Below are positions 56,728 to 64,000 of a DNA stretch of 64,000 nucleotides, piece after piece. The stretch is from Kalymmatonema hyalinum WJT4-NPBG1. Lineage in GTDB: Bacteria > Cyanobacteriota > Cyanobacteriia > Cyanobacteriales > Nostocaceae. The position numbers and the translations under genes were made by a program. Under the pieces are notes generated by a model. That model was not told where the DNA came from and did not search any database. It was given only the letters and a program-made list of their open reading frames with translations. Location of the stretch: NCBI GenBank assembly GCA_019359075.1, contig JAHHIB010000016.1, positions 32,239 through 96,238 on the forward strand, written 5' to 3'. The number at the start of each line of letters is the position of its first letter. Position 1 is the stretch's first letter.

Positions 56728-57324
56728 ATGACGGCATCAACAACCATTAACACAGGTGAGTCGCCAAACGGCGATCGCTCTGGTTCAAGCATCTTACATC
56801 AGAAGGTTCTCGGTTCTCGTCGGTTCAGTAACTACTGGTGGGCAACTGTCGTTTCTATAGGAGCCACGGGCTTCTTGCTCGCTGGTATTTCCAGCTACCT
56901 CAAAATCAATTTACTCCTAGTTTCCGACCCAACTCAACTGGCATTCGTTCCACAAGGTTTGGTTATGGGGTTCTACGGTACCTGTGGCTTACTCCTAGCT
57001 TCATACCTGTGGCTAACGATTTTATGGGACGTGGGAGGCGGATACAACGAGTTTGACCGCGAAAGTCGCACAATCAAAATCTTCCGCTGGGGCTATCCTG
57101 GAAAAAACCGCCGAATTGAGCTTGACTCCCGTATAGAAGATGTGCAGTGTGTGCGAGTTGACGCCAGAGAAGGTATTAATCCTCGTCGCGCACTTTACCT
57201 ACGCGTTAAGGGTCGCCGAGACATTCCCCTAACACGGGTTGGTCAACCTTTGTCGTTACAAGAGTTGGAAGTTCAAGGTGCCGAGTTAGGCCGCTTTTTG
57301 GGTGTGCCGCTAGAAGGACTTTAG
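56728..57324 (+). CDS. ycf4: Photosystem I assembly protein Ycf4
   Basis: 198 residues from ATG 56728; the open frame starts 34 codons earlier but that part is not family sequence. Ycf4 is a thylakoid protein that helps assemble photosystem I. Two membrane helices are visible (WWATVVSIGATGFLLAGISS and GLVMGFYGTCGLLLASYLWL). The C-terminal domain has GGGYNEFDRESRTIKIFRWG and IEDVQCVRVDAREGINPRRA. The cyclophilin gene follows 35 bases downstream on the same strand and may be co-transcribed. Confidence 0.95.
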   Translation: MTASTTINTGESPNGDRSGSSILHQKVLGSRRFSNYWWATVVSIGATGFLLAGISSYLKINLLLVSDPTQLAFVPQGLVMGFYGTCGLLLASYLWLTILWDVGGGYNEFDRESRTIKIFRWGYPGKNRRIELDSRIEDVQCVRVDAREGINPRRALYLRVKGRRDIPLTRVGQPLSLQELEVQGAELGRFLGVPLEGL

Positions 57325-57359
57325 AAGCTAAGATACTGTGGTTGTATCTGTAACTGGTA

Positions 57360-58184
57360 ATGCGGTTAAAAATTCCCCAATTTGTAGTAGCTCTCATGAT
57401 TGTCGGTGCCTTGATGTTGGGGGGCTGTTCCACACAGCAAGTTGCTTCTAATTCTTCCCCAACATCCACAGCTACCGAAGCAAGCACCAATTCAACCGCC
57501 GAGACAACTACTAATACAGCTAACACGGCAAGCACAGAGACGACCTCTGTATCTGAAAATACAAACGAGAGTATTGCAGGAATGAAAGATTTACCACGAC
57601 TCGAAGGAAAAGCAACGGTGGTTATGACCGTCAAAGGTTCACCCATCACTATCGAAGTAGACGGTACGAATGCCCCAATGACCGCTGGTAACTTCGTCGA
57701 TTTAGTCCAAAAGGGTGTATACGATGGCTTGGTTTTTCATAGAGTCGTGCGCCAACCCCAACCTTTTGTGGTTCAAGGAGGCGATCCCCAAAGTAAAGAC
57801 CCGAAAGTTCCAGCAAATAACTTGGGAACAGGAAGTTTTACCGATCCAAAAACTGGAAAAACTCGCTATATACCTTTAGAGATTAAGCCGAAAGGCGCAA
57901 AGGAACCAATTTACAGCAAAACATTAGAAGCGGCTGGTATTACTCAGCCACCTGTATTGCAGCACAAGCAGGGTGCAGTCGCAATGGCGCGATCGCAAAT
58001 GCCTGACTCTGCTTCCTCGCAGTTTTACTTCGCTTTAGCGGATCTGGGTTTCCTCGATGGTAGCTATGCTGTTTTTGGCAATGTTACTAACGGATTCGAC
58101 GTGGTGAACAAGATTCAGCAGGGCGATCGCATTGATTCTGCTAAAGTCACCCAAGGCGCAGAAAATCTGAAAAACGCCGGATAG
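57360..58184 (+). CDS. Cyclophilin-type peptidyl-prolyl isomerase lipoprotein
   Basis: 274 residues. A lipoprotein signal ([11 protein letters not shown]) places the lipidated Cys in the lipobox LGGC. A low-complexity Thr/Ser/Asn linker (residues about 25-75) follows. The cyclophilin domain then starts near [20 protein letters not shown], with [32 protein letters not shown] and [20 protein letters not shown]. It probably folds proteins at the periplasmic or lumenal membrane face. A longer loop ([20 protein letters not shown]) is typical of cyanobacterial members. Downstream of ycf4. Confidence 0.92.
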   Translation: MRLKIPQFVVALMIVGALMLGGCSTQQVASNSSPTSTATEASTNSTAETTTNTANTASTETTSVSENTNESIAGMKDLPRLEGKATVVMTVKGSPITIEVDGTNAPMTAGNFVDLVQKGVYDGLVFHRVVRQPQPFVVQGGDPQSKDPKVPANNLGTGSFTDPKTGKTRYIPLEIKPKGAKEPIYSKTLEAAGITQPPVLQHKQGAVAMARSQMPDSASSQFYFALADLGFLDGSYAVFGNVTNGFDVVNKIQQGDRIDSAKVTQGAENLKNAG

Positions 58185-58315
58185 TAGCAAGTACAAATGA
58201 GGGGATGAGGAAGCAGGAGAAGCGCTTGGGAAGCAGGGGGAGAAATGATTGCCATTACCTTCTCATCCTGCTTTTTGTTATTTTTCCCAAATCACCTACT
58301 CCGTAAACCACGAAA

Positions 58316-59527
58316 TTGGTCGCAGTTGTTGTCACTGGTATTGGTCTAGTTTCCGCTTTAGGCAAAAACCTAGAGGACAGCTGGCAACAGTTAATAGCAG
58401 GTCAATCTGGAATAAGATGGCATCAACCATTTTCAGAACTCGAACCGCGTCCTTTAGGAATGATTGCGAAACAACCAGCACACATGAGAGTGCTGACTCA
58501 GTCGGTTGTTACATTTGCTTTGAAAGATGCAGGATTGTTTCCACCTTTGCCAGATTGTGGAGTTGTGATTGGTTCGAGTCGCAGCTATCAGGGATTGTGG
58601 GAGCAGATGGCGCGGCAGATGCGGTGGGACACAGAGGCACAGGGGCACAAGGGCACAGAATCTAGATTTCAATTCTCCCCTGCTCAACAGCTCCCCTGCT
58701 CCCCCTCATCTTCTTTAGAGGATTGGTTAGAAACCTTGCCTCATATGAATGCCATTGCAGCAGCACGGCAAATAGGTGCTTGCGGGATGGTTTTGGCACC
58801 GATGGCGGCTTGTGCTACCGGAATTTGGGCGATCGCACAAGCAGCTTTACTCATCCAAAGTGGGCAATGTCAAAGGGTGATTGCTGGTGCAGTGGAAGCA
58901 CCGATTACACCCCTGACTATAACTGGGTTTGAACAAATGGGAGCCTTGGCGAAAACCGGAGCATACCCGTTTGATTTATACCGGGAAGGCTTGGTGTTGG
59001 GCGAAGGAGGCGCGTTATTTGTCTTAGAATCAGCCGAGTTGGCACACCAGCGTCAGGCAAAAGTTTATGGTCAAATTCTTGGTTTTGGCTTGACAGCAGA
59101 CGCATATCATGCAAATACTCCAGAACCAGAAGGCAGGAGTGCGATCGCCGCAGTGAAACAATGTCTTGAGCGCAGCCACCTGAGTCCAAATGATATTGAT
59201 TACATTCATGCTCACGGTACAGCCACTCTCCTTAATGACCGCATTGAGAGTATATTAATACAGCGTTTATTTCCGAAAAGCGTGGCAGTGAGTTCTACAA
59301 AAGGGGCTACAGGTCATACACTAGGTGCATCAGGAGCCTTGGGCGTCGCTTTTTCACTGATGGCAATGAAGCAGCAAATACTACCACCTTGTGTTGGGCT
59401 AAGTCACCCAGAATTTGATTTGGATTTGGTGAGGGGGGCGCGTCAAAGTAAAATTCAGCGCGTGCTGTGTTTTAGCTTTGGATTTGGAGGGCAGAATGCG
59501 GTCATAGCCTTGGCTCAAGAGAGTTGA
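58316..59527 (+). CDS. Beta-ketoacyl-ACP synthase (KAS II/FabF-like) with in-frame repeat insert
   Basis: 403 residues from a TTG start; VAVVVTGIGLVSALGKNLED is the standard KAS N-terminus, and no closer ATG fits. The catalytic triad is present: Cys in MAACATGIWA, His in YIHAHGTATL, and His in GATGHTLGASGALG. The enzyme would condense acyl chains with malonyl-ACP. Between residues about 105 and 132 an insert of low-complexity sequence (GHKGTESRF and QLPCSPSSS) is encoded by repeat-like DNA at about 58628-58712. A substrate outside primary fatty-acid synthesis is possible; there is no neighbouring acyl carrier protein or other fatty acid gene. Confidence 0.87.
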   Translation: MVAVVVTGIGLVSALGKNLEDSWQQLIAGQSGIRWHQPFSELEPRPLGMIAKQPAHMRVLTQSVVTFALKDAGLFPPLPDCGVVIGSSRSYQGLWEQMARQMRWDTEAQGHKGTESRFQFSPAQQLPCSPSSSLEDWLETLPHMNAIAAARQIGACGMVLAPMAACATGIWAIAQAALLIQSGQCQRVIAGAVEAPITPLTITGFEQMGALAKTGAYPFDLYREGLVLGEGGALFVLESAELAHQRQAKVYGQILGFGLTADAYHANTPEPEGRSAIAAVKQCLERSHLSPNDIDYIHAHGTATLLNDRIESILIQRLFPKSVAVSSTKGATGHTLGASGALGVAFSLMAMKQQILPPCVGLSHPEFDLDLVRGARQSKIQRVLCFSFGFGGQNAVIALAQES

Positions 59528-59616
59528 GAGAATTGTGGCTCGCCGAAGCCACACCCTGACTGTGAGAAAATAGCTATGATATGTAAAAGTAGATAAATCT
59601 TAAAAATAGTTTATCA

Positions 59617-61062
59617 ATGCTGGTTTCCTCCTCTGGCTTGTCCAAGGTCAAAGACTCAGTAAAAGAAAAGATTTTTTTCGGTAACGAACCCACAAGCGAG
59701 CTAATCGCGATTCTTACCGTTTATTTTGTTCAAGGCATTTTAAAATTAGCGCGTCTTGCCGTGAGCTTTTTCCTGAAAGATGAACTGGGGTTAAACCCGG
59801 CTCAAGTTTCAGTGTTACTAGGCATTGTCGTCCTACCTTGGATAATCAAGCCAGTGTATGGTTTTATCTCCGATGGCTTGCCCATATTCGGCTATCGACG
59901 GCGTCCATACCTAGTTTTATCTGGGATACTGGGAGTGATTTCTTGGGTGAGTCTTGCAACAATAGTTCACACACCCATCGGCGCTACACTGGCGATCGCG
60001 CTTGGTTCCCTCTCCGTCGCCGTTAGTGATGTGATTGTTGACTCACTAGTTGTCGAAAGGGCAAGAACCGAGTCACAAGCGGAAGCTGGTTCTCTCCAAT
60101 CGCTAGCCTGGGGTACTACAGCCTTAGGAGGGTTGATGACAGCCTATTTCAGCGGTATGCTCCTAGAGCATTTCACTACCAGGACTGTCTTTTGGATTAC
60201 CGCCTTATTTCCGCTGCTGGTGTCAGCAGTGGCGTGTTTGATTGCTGAATCGCCCGTGAGCAAAAACACCAGCGAGGATGATCATTCAAATTTCCAGTCA
60301 GTTAGGCATCAGCTACAACAACTACGCGCAGCCATTACTCAAAAAGCAATTTGGTTGCCAACAGTATTTCTCTTCCTTTGGCAAGCCACACCAACAGCTG
60401 AATCCGCTTTTTTCTTCTTCACAACCAATGAACTGCACTTTCAACCCGAATTTCTGGGACGAGTGAGTTTGGTGACAAGCGTTGCTGCCCTCGTTGGTAT
60501 TTGGATTTTTCAACGCTTTCTTAAAACGGTTCCCTTTCGCGTCATTTTTGGTTGGAGTATCCTACTCTCATCAGCACTGGGAATGACCATGCTGCTGTTA
60601 GTCACTCATGCTAATCGTGCTTTAGGTATAGATGACCACTGGTTCAGTTTAGGTGATAGTGTGATTCTGACCGTGATGGGGCAAATTGCTTATATGCCCG
60701 TGTTGGTATTAGCGGCGAGGCTTTGTCCAAAAGGAATAGAAGCCACATTATTTGCCCTGTTGATGTCCGTCACAAATTTGGCTGGACTGTTGTCCCACCA
60801 ATTGGGGGCAGGATTGATGTATTGGTTAGGCATCACCGCAACTAACTTTGATTCCCTATGGTTGTTGGTCATCATCACTAACCTCAGCACGTTGCTACCG
60901 TTGCTATTCATTAACTGGCTACCTGCTGCTGACTCCCAAACCGAGGCACCAACAACAGCAACGTTGCAACCAACTTCAACAAAGAGTAGGGAACAATCAT
61001 TTTTACCTCAATTCATGTCTAAGTTGACGGTGCGACGACCAGAGTCTGAACCAGTTGAATAG
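59617..61062 (+). CDS. Folate/biopterin transporter (FBT/BT1) family membrane protein
   Basis: 481 residues with about 12 membrane helices of the major facilitator superfamily. The BT1-type opening is TVYFVQGILKLARLAVSFFL, followed by DELGLNPAQVSVLLGIVVLP and WIIKPVYGFISDGLPIFGYR. A second signature lies in AVSDVIVDSLVVERART. The C-terminus is a basic cytoplasmic tail. A cyanobacterial relative transports folate, so pteridine or folate uptake across the inner membrane is a reasonable family-level inference. Between the ketoacyl synthase and carotenoid oxygenase on the same strand, without tight coupling. Confidence 0.88.
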   Translation: MLVSSSGLSKVKDSVKEKIFFGNEPTSELIAILTVYFVQGILKLARLAVSFFLKDELGLNPAQVSVLLGIVVLPWIIKPVYGFISDGLPIFGYRRRPYLVLSGILGVISWVSLATIVHTPIGATLAIALGSLSVAVSDVIVDSLVVERARTESQAEAGSLQSLAWGTTALGGLMTAYFSGMLLEHFTTRTVFWITALFPLLVSAVACLIAESPVSKNTSEDDHSNFQSVRHQLQQLRAAITQKAIWLPTVFLFLWQATPTAESAFFFFTTNELHFQPEFLGRVSLVTSVAALVGIWIFQRFLKTVPFRVIFGWSILLSSALGMTMLLLVTHANRALGIDDHWFSLGDSVILTVMGQIAYMPVLVLAARLCPKGIEATLFALLMSVTNLAGLLSHQLGAGLMYWLGITATNFDSLWLLVIITNLSTLLPLLFINWLPAADSQTEAPTTATLQPTSTKSREQSFLPQFMSKLTVRRPESEPVE

Positions 61063-61145
61063 CAAGAAAAGAAACAGATGAGGCAACGGGATGATTTAAC
61101 ATTCGTTGTTACACGATGGGTTTTCCAGTGCTGTCATAACTGCCT

Positions 61146-62672
61146 GTGACCAATACAGCAAAGTCAACACATACACATATGCAGAGTTTTCAACTTCACA
61201 AAGGTGTCTCCACAGTTTCCGATAAATCTTACACTCGGGAAGATTGGCAGGGAGGATATGAATCCCTAAAACAGGAGTTTGATTATTGGATTGATGATTT
61301 AGAAGGAGAAATTCCCCAAGAACTACACGGGACTCTGTTTAGAAATGGTCCTGGTTTGTTAGATGTAAATGGGCAAAGAATTCATCACCCATTTGATGGA
61401 GATGGCATGATTAGCCGTATCACCTTCTCCAATGGTCGTGCGCACTTCCGCAACCGTTTCGTCCGCACCGCTGCTTATTTGGAGGAACAAAAAGCCGGGA
61501 AAATTCTCTATCGTGGAGTCTTTGGTACACAAAAACCTGGTGGTTTGCTGGCTAATGCCTTCGACTTTAAGCTGAAAAATATTGCCAATACTAATGTGAT
61601 TTACTGGGGTGGTAAACTGCTTGCACTTTGGGAAGCAGCAGACCCCTATCGTCTCGATCCCTACACTTTAGAAACTTTGGGCAAAGAACACTTCAATGGT
61701 GTTTTATCAGAAGGAGAAGCTTTTGGGGCACACCCACGCTTTGACCCCAGTTCTGCTCAAGATAGTGGTGCGCCAAGCCTTGTCAACTTTTCCACCAAGC
61801 CAGGACTATCCACCACAATTACTATTTTTGAGCTAAACACCGAGGGTAAGGTCGTACGACAGCACGCCCATAATGTTCCAGGTTTCGCCTTCATCCACGA
61901 TTTTGCCATTACCCCTAATTACTGCATATTCTTTCAAAATCCCGTCGCCTTTAATCCCATACCTTTTGTGATAGGTATGCGTGGTGCAGGGGAATGTATC
62001 AAGTTTCAGCCACATCAACCCACTCGCATTGTCATCATTTCCCGCAACCCCAAACAAAAGGGAGTTCAAATTATAGAAACTCACTCTGGCTTTGTCTTCC
62101 ACCATACCAATGCTTTTGAGGTGGGGGATGAAGTTGTGATTGACTCAATTTGCTACGAATCTTTACCAGAAGTAGAACCAGAAAGCGATTTTCGGGAAGT
62201 GGATTTTGATGCTCTTAAGCCAGGACAAATGTGGCGGTTTCATCTTAATCTGAAACAAAACACAGTGTCGCGGGAGTTGCTAGAAAGCCGATGTTGTGAA
62301 TTTCCTACGATACATCCACAAAAAGTTGGTCGTCCATATCGTTATCTGTATACAGGTGCAGCTCATGCAGAGACTGGTAATGCTCCATTACAAGCATTTG
62401 TGAAAATTGATTTAGAATCGGGCAAACGACAAATTTGGAGTGCTGCACCCCGTGGTTTTGCCAGCGAACCAGTTTTTGTACCGCGTCCCAACTCTGAAAG
62501 CGAAGATGATGGTTGGGTGCTGGCTTTGGTTTATGACTCCGAGTACCATCGCTCAGATGTAGTGATTTTAGATGCAAAAGATTTCAATAAGGGACCTATT
62601 GCCAGGTTGCATCTAAAGCATCATGTTCCCTATGGGTTGCATGGGAATTTTACCTCTGAGTGCTTTTTGTGA
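61146..62672 (+). CDS. Apocarotenoid/carotenoid oxygenase
   Basis: 508 residues with a GTG start (ATG at 61179 is an alternative). The seven-bladed propeller family cleaves carotenoid chains using iron bound by four histidines. These are visible in FGAHPRF, FIHDFAI, VFHHTNAF and YGLHGNF. GTLFRNGPGLL and HPFDGDGMI near the N-terminus are further signatures. Cyanobacterial relatives make retinal from apocarotenals, so that is the most likely reaction. Soluble or membrane-associated, no signal peptide. Confidence 0.93.
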   Translation: MTNTAKSTHTHMQSFQLHKGVSTVSDKSYTREDWQGGYESLKQEFDYWIDDLEGEIPQELHGTLFRNGPGLLDVNGQRIHHPFDGDGMISRITFSNGRAHFRNRFVRTAAYLEEQKAGKILYRGVFGTQKPGGLLANAFDFKLKNIANTNVIYWGGKLLALWEAADPYRLDPYTLETLGKEHFNGVLSEGEAFGAHPRFDPSSAQDSGAPSLVNFSTKPGLSTTITIFELNTEGKVVRQHAHNVPGFAFIHDFAITPNYCIFFQNPVAFNPIPFVIGMRGAGECIKFQPHQPTRIVIISRNPKQKGVQIIETHSGFVFHHTNAFEVGDEVVIDSICYESLPEVEPESDFREVDFDALKPGQMWRFHLNLKQNTVSRELLESRCCEFPTIHPQKVGRPYRYLYTGAAHAETGNAPLQAFVKIDLESGKRQIWSAAPRGFASEPVFVPRPNSESEDDGWVLALVYDSEYHRSDVVILDAKDFNKGPIARLHLKHHVPYGLHGNFTSECFL

Positions 62673-62763
62673 TTTCTTCGTTAGCTAGTAAAGACAGGAA
62701 ACGTATACTTGGAGAGTACTGTCCTAATTTTGACATTAGAGGCAGCAGTTGCGTACACCACGG

Positions 62764-62792
62764 GTAGGGGCATAGCATTGCTGTTCCCCTAC
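62764..62792. repeat. GTAGGGG palindrome, second copy
   Basis: GTAGGGG (62764-62770) pairs with CCCCTAC (62786-62792) across a 15-base loop containing GCATAGCATTGC. It is the same theme as 37282-37301, upstream of the nucleotidyltransferase fragment. Confidence 0.5.
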
Positions 62793-62826
62793 AATACACG
62801 AGGATTGTACTTAATTGAAAAGCGTA

Positions 62827-63005
62827 ATGCAGCACATTGAAGATATGAGTTCTGCAAGCAGTTATCTCTTGGCACTGGCAAAACATAATGTTCAGGCTTA
62901 TATCACTAACCCTAAAGCAAAAGCAGCAATGGTTACAGGTTCTGCTGCTGAAGGGCTATGCGATTATTACTCAGATATAGACATGAGCATTTATTATCAA
63001 AAAAA
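62827..63005 (+). pseudogene. Nucleotidyltransferase-domain gene fragment cut by a TnpB element
   Basis: About 60 residues from ATG 62827. AAMVTGSAAEGLCDYYSDID is the catalytic start of a polymerase-beta-like nucleotidyltransferase (GS...SDxD), followed by MSIYY. Family similarity ends near QK, and the sequence runs directly into the TnpB element beginning at about 63006-63018. The stop codon near 63030 lies in the element. The gene is therefore 5' only; the rest would be to the right of the mobile DNA, outside this window. The breakpoint is approximate. Confidence 0.75.
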
Positions 63006-63007
63006 TG

Positions 63008-63888
63008 GGTCTAAAACCCCGTCCTTCTAGGACGGCTTTACAATCTATATGTTAGAATGCAAGAACTTTTTTTGCATTCTTTTTTTTTTGCATGGAGAGA
63101 GCCTTCAGGTACCGATTCTATCCGACGCCCGAGCAACAGACTCTTCTGCGGCAGACACTAGGCTGCGTCAGATTGGTCTACAACAAAGCTTTGGCGGCTC
63201 GGACAGAGGGTTGGTACGAAAGGCAAGAAAGAGTGGACTATGCAGACACTTCTGCCATGCTTACGGCTTGGAAGAAAGAAGAAAGTCTCAGCTTTTTAAC
63301 TGAGGTTAGTTCTGTCCCACTTCAGCAAGGACTAAGAAATCTGCAAAAAGCGTTTGCTAACTTCTGGGCGAAACGGGCAAAGTACCCCAATTTCAAGCGA
63401 AAACATAACGGCGGCAGTGCAGAATTTACCAAAGCCGGATTCAGGTGGAAGAACAATCAAGTTTTTCTAGCCAAGTGTGATCAGGCTCTACCTATAGTGT
63501 GGAGCCGGGAAATCCCGCCCGGATGCAATCCGAACACGATTACCGTCAAGTTGGACGCCAGCGGTAGGTGGTTCGTATCGCTGTTGGTCGATGACCATAC
63601 AATTAAGTCGCTCGAAAAGACAGATAAGTCTGTTGGGTTAGACGTTGGCATCACGAGCCTGATTGCGACAAGCAACGGCGAGAAGATTAACAATCCGAGA
63701 CACTTTAAGCGCTTACGCCGAAAGCTCAGACAAGTTCAAAAGTCTCTGTCTCGGAAGCAAAAAGGATCTAACAACACACACAAGGCCAGACGCAAAGTTG
63801 CCAAGGTTCATTCAAAAATAACCGACGCTCGTAAAGATTTTCTCAACAAACTAACCACTCAACTGGTGCGTGAAAACCAGACACTATT
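63008..63888 (+). mobile_element. TnpB-only (IS200/IS605-type) insertion element, right part interrupted
   Basis: The left end is marked by CTAAAACCCC and the hairpin CCGTCC-TTCTA-GGACGG (63019-63035), which splits the nucleotidyltransferase gene. The single gene is tnpB at 63092, without tnpA. Its homology stops near 63885, where another insertion sequence begins. The right end of this element lies beyond the window. Confidence 0.7.
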
Positions 63889-63931
63889 AACCCAAGTTGC
63901 TAGTTATTTGAGAAGGCGATCGCAAAGATAA
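63092..63931 (+). pseudogene. tnpB: Truncated TnpB, interrupted by another insertion sequence
   Basis: 279 residues. The N-terminus RAFRYRFYPTPEQQTLLRQT and the RuvC-I aspartate in VGLDVGITSLIATSNGEK are standard TnpB. The conserved run LTTQLVRENQT should be followed by the RuvC-II glutamate (AVED). Here the frame continues into LTQVASYLRRRSQR and stops. RuvC-II, RuvC-III and the zinc finger are absent. The junction near 63885 coincides with the start of what looks like a nested insertion sequence. Nuclease activity would be lost. Confidence 0.8.
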
Positions 63932-63936
63932 TAAAA

Positions 63937-63964
63937 TCCCCTCCAGTAAGAAAAACGGAGGGGA
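63937..63964 (+). promoter_or_regulatory. Hairpin masking the ribosome binding site of the edge ORF
   Basis: TCCCCTCC (63937-63944) is exactly complementary to GGAGGGGA (63957-63964) with a 12-base loop. The 3' arm is the GGAGG ribosome binding site of the ATG at 63968. Confidence 0.6.
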
Positions 63965-63967
63965 ATT

Positions 63968-64000
63968 ATGTTAAATGAAACAATTGCTGTCTATGCTATC
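63968..64000 (+). CDS. N-terminal fragment of a probable transposase, cut by the window edge
   Basis: Eleven codons (MLNETIAVYAI) open to the window edge behind a strong GGAGG ribosome binding site. The short N-terminus resembles those of IS982-like transposases as I remember them, but eleven residues cannot prove a family. Confidence 0.5.
   Translation, partial: MLNETIAVYAI

Larger units (their letters stand above)
63889..64000 (+). mobile_element. Left end of a nested insertion sequence (family uncertain, IS982-like)
   Basis: Beginning within AACCCAAGTTGCTAG near 63889, the sequence is unrelated to TnpB. It contains a hairpin at 63937-63964 and the start of a new open frame at 63968. Only one end is in the window, so terminal repeats and target duplications cannot be checked. 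Confidence 0.5.

Overview
The window comes from a cyanobacterium, most likely a filamentous member of the Nostocales. It carries an overlapping psbD-psbC pair, the photosystem I assembly gene ycf4, a stand-alone PCP_red-type protein, a carotenoid oxygenase and a lumenal-type pentapeptide protein. The HIP1 octamer GCGATCGC recurs throughout, and intergenic space is rich in the short palindromic repeats typical of large-genome filamentous strains. Genus was not determined.

Layout. 0-2 kb: acetate kinase and a conserved hypothetical gene. 2-3.1 kb: repeat-rich non-coding DNA. 3.1-14.4 kb: a compact non-ribosomal peptide synthetase (NRPS) locus on the minus strand. It has two synthetase genes with three adenylation modules (pocket residues read as Asp, unassigned, Pro), a C-terminal thioesterase and an upstream unknown gene. 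15.7-25.8 kb: a glucan phosphorylase, three glycosyltransferases, a TPR protein, ruvB, hisF and a small membrane protein, followed by tRNA-Ala(GGC). 26-32.4 kb: a caspase-like protease/STAND NTPase next to a WD40-TPR protein, apparently one ancestral gene broken by a deletion and frameshift, with a divergent pair encoding a small unknown protein and a coiled-coil membrane protein. The set resembles a caspase-based conflict (immunity or cell-death) system. 32.5-34.1 kb: DUF433/DUF5615-type toxin-antitoxin genes and an antitoxin fragment. 34.5-41.5 kb: an FHA-PAS-GAF-GGDEF-EAL signalling protein, a pentapeptide protein, and a DUF3604-like protein coupled to a zinc-ribbon/PstS-like protein. 41.7-44.6 kb: a sulfate ABC transporter operon without its ATPase. 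44.7-49.6 kb: the glycine cleavage genes gcvT, gcvH and gcvP. 49.7-51.6 kb: a TnpB element with a divergent small DNA-binding-type gene and a palindromic operator-like site. 51.6-53.1 kb: an FAD amine oxidase. 53.4-57.3 kb: photosystem genes. 57.3-62.7 kb: a cyclophilin lipoprotein, a ketoacyl synthase, a folate/biopterin-type transporter and an apocarotenoid oxygenase. 62.8-64 kb: nested mobile DNA. A nucleotidyltransferase fragment is cut by a TnpB element, which is itself cut by another insertion sequence whose transposase starts at the window edge.

How the parts work together. The housekeeping parts (glycine cleavage, sulfate uptake, PSII core, RuvB, HisF) are conventional. The accessory parts of most interest are the NRPS locus with its half-deleted starter condensation domain, the broken caspase system, and the TnpB/small-regulator pair. 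All functional calls rest on reading motifs in the translated sequence; no database search was possible.
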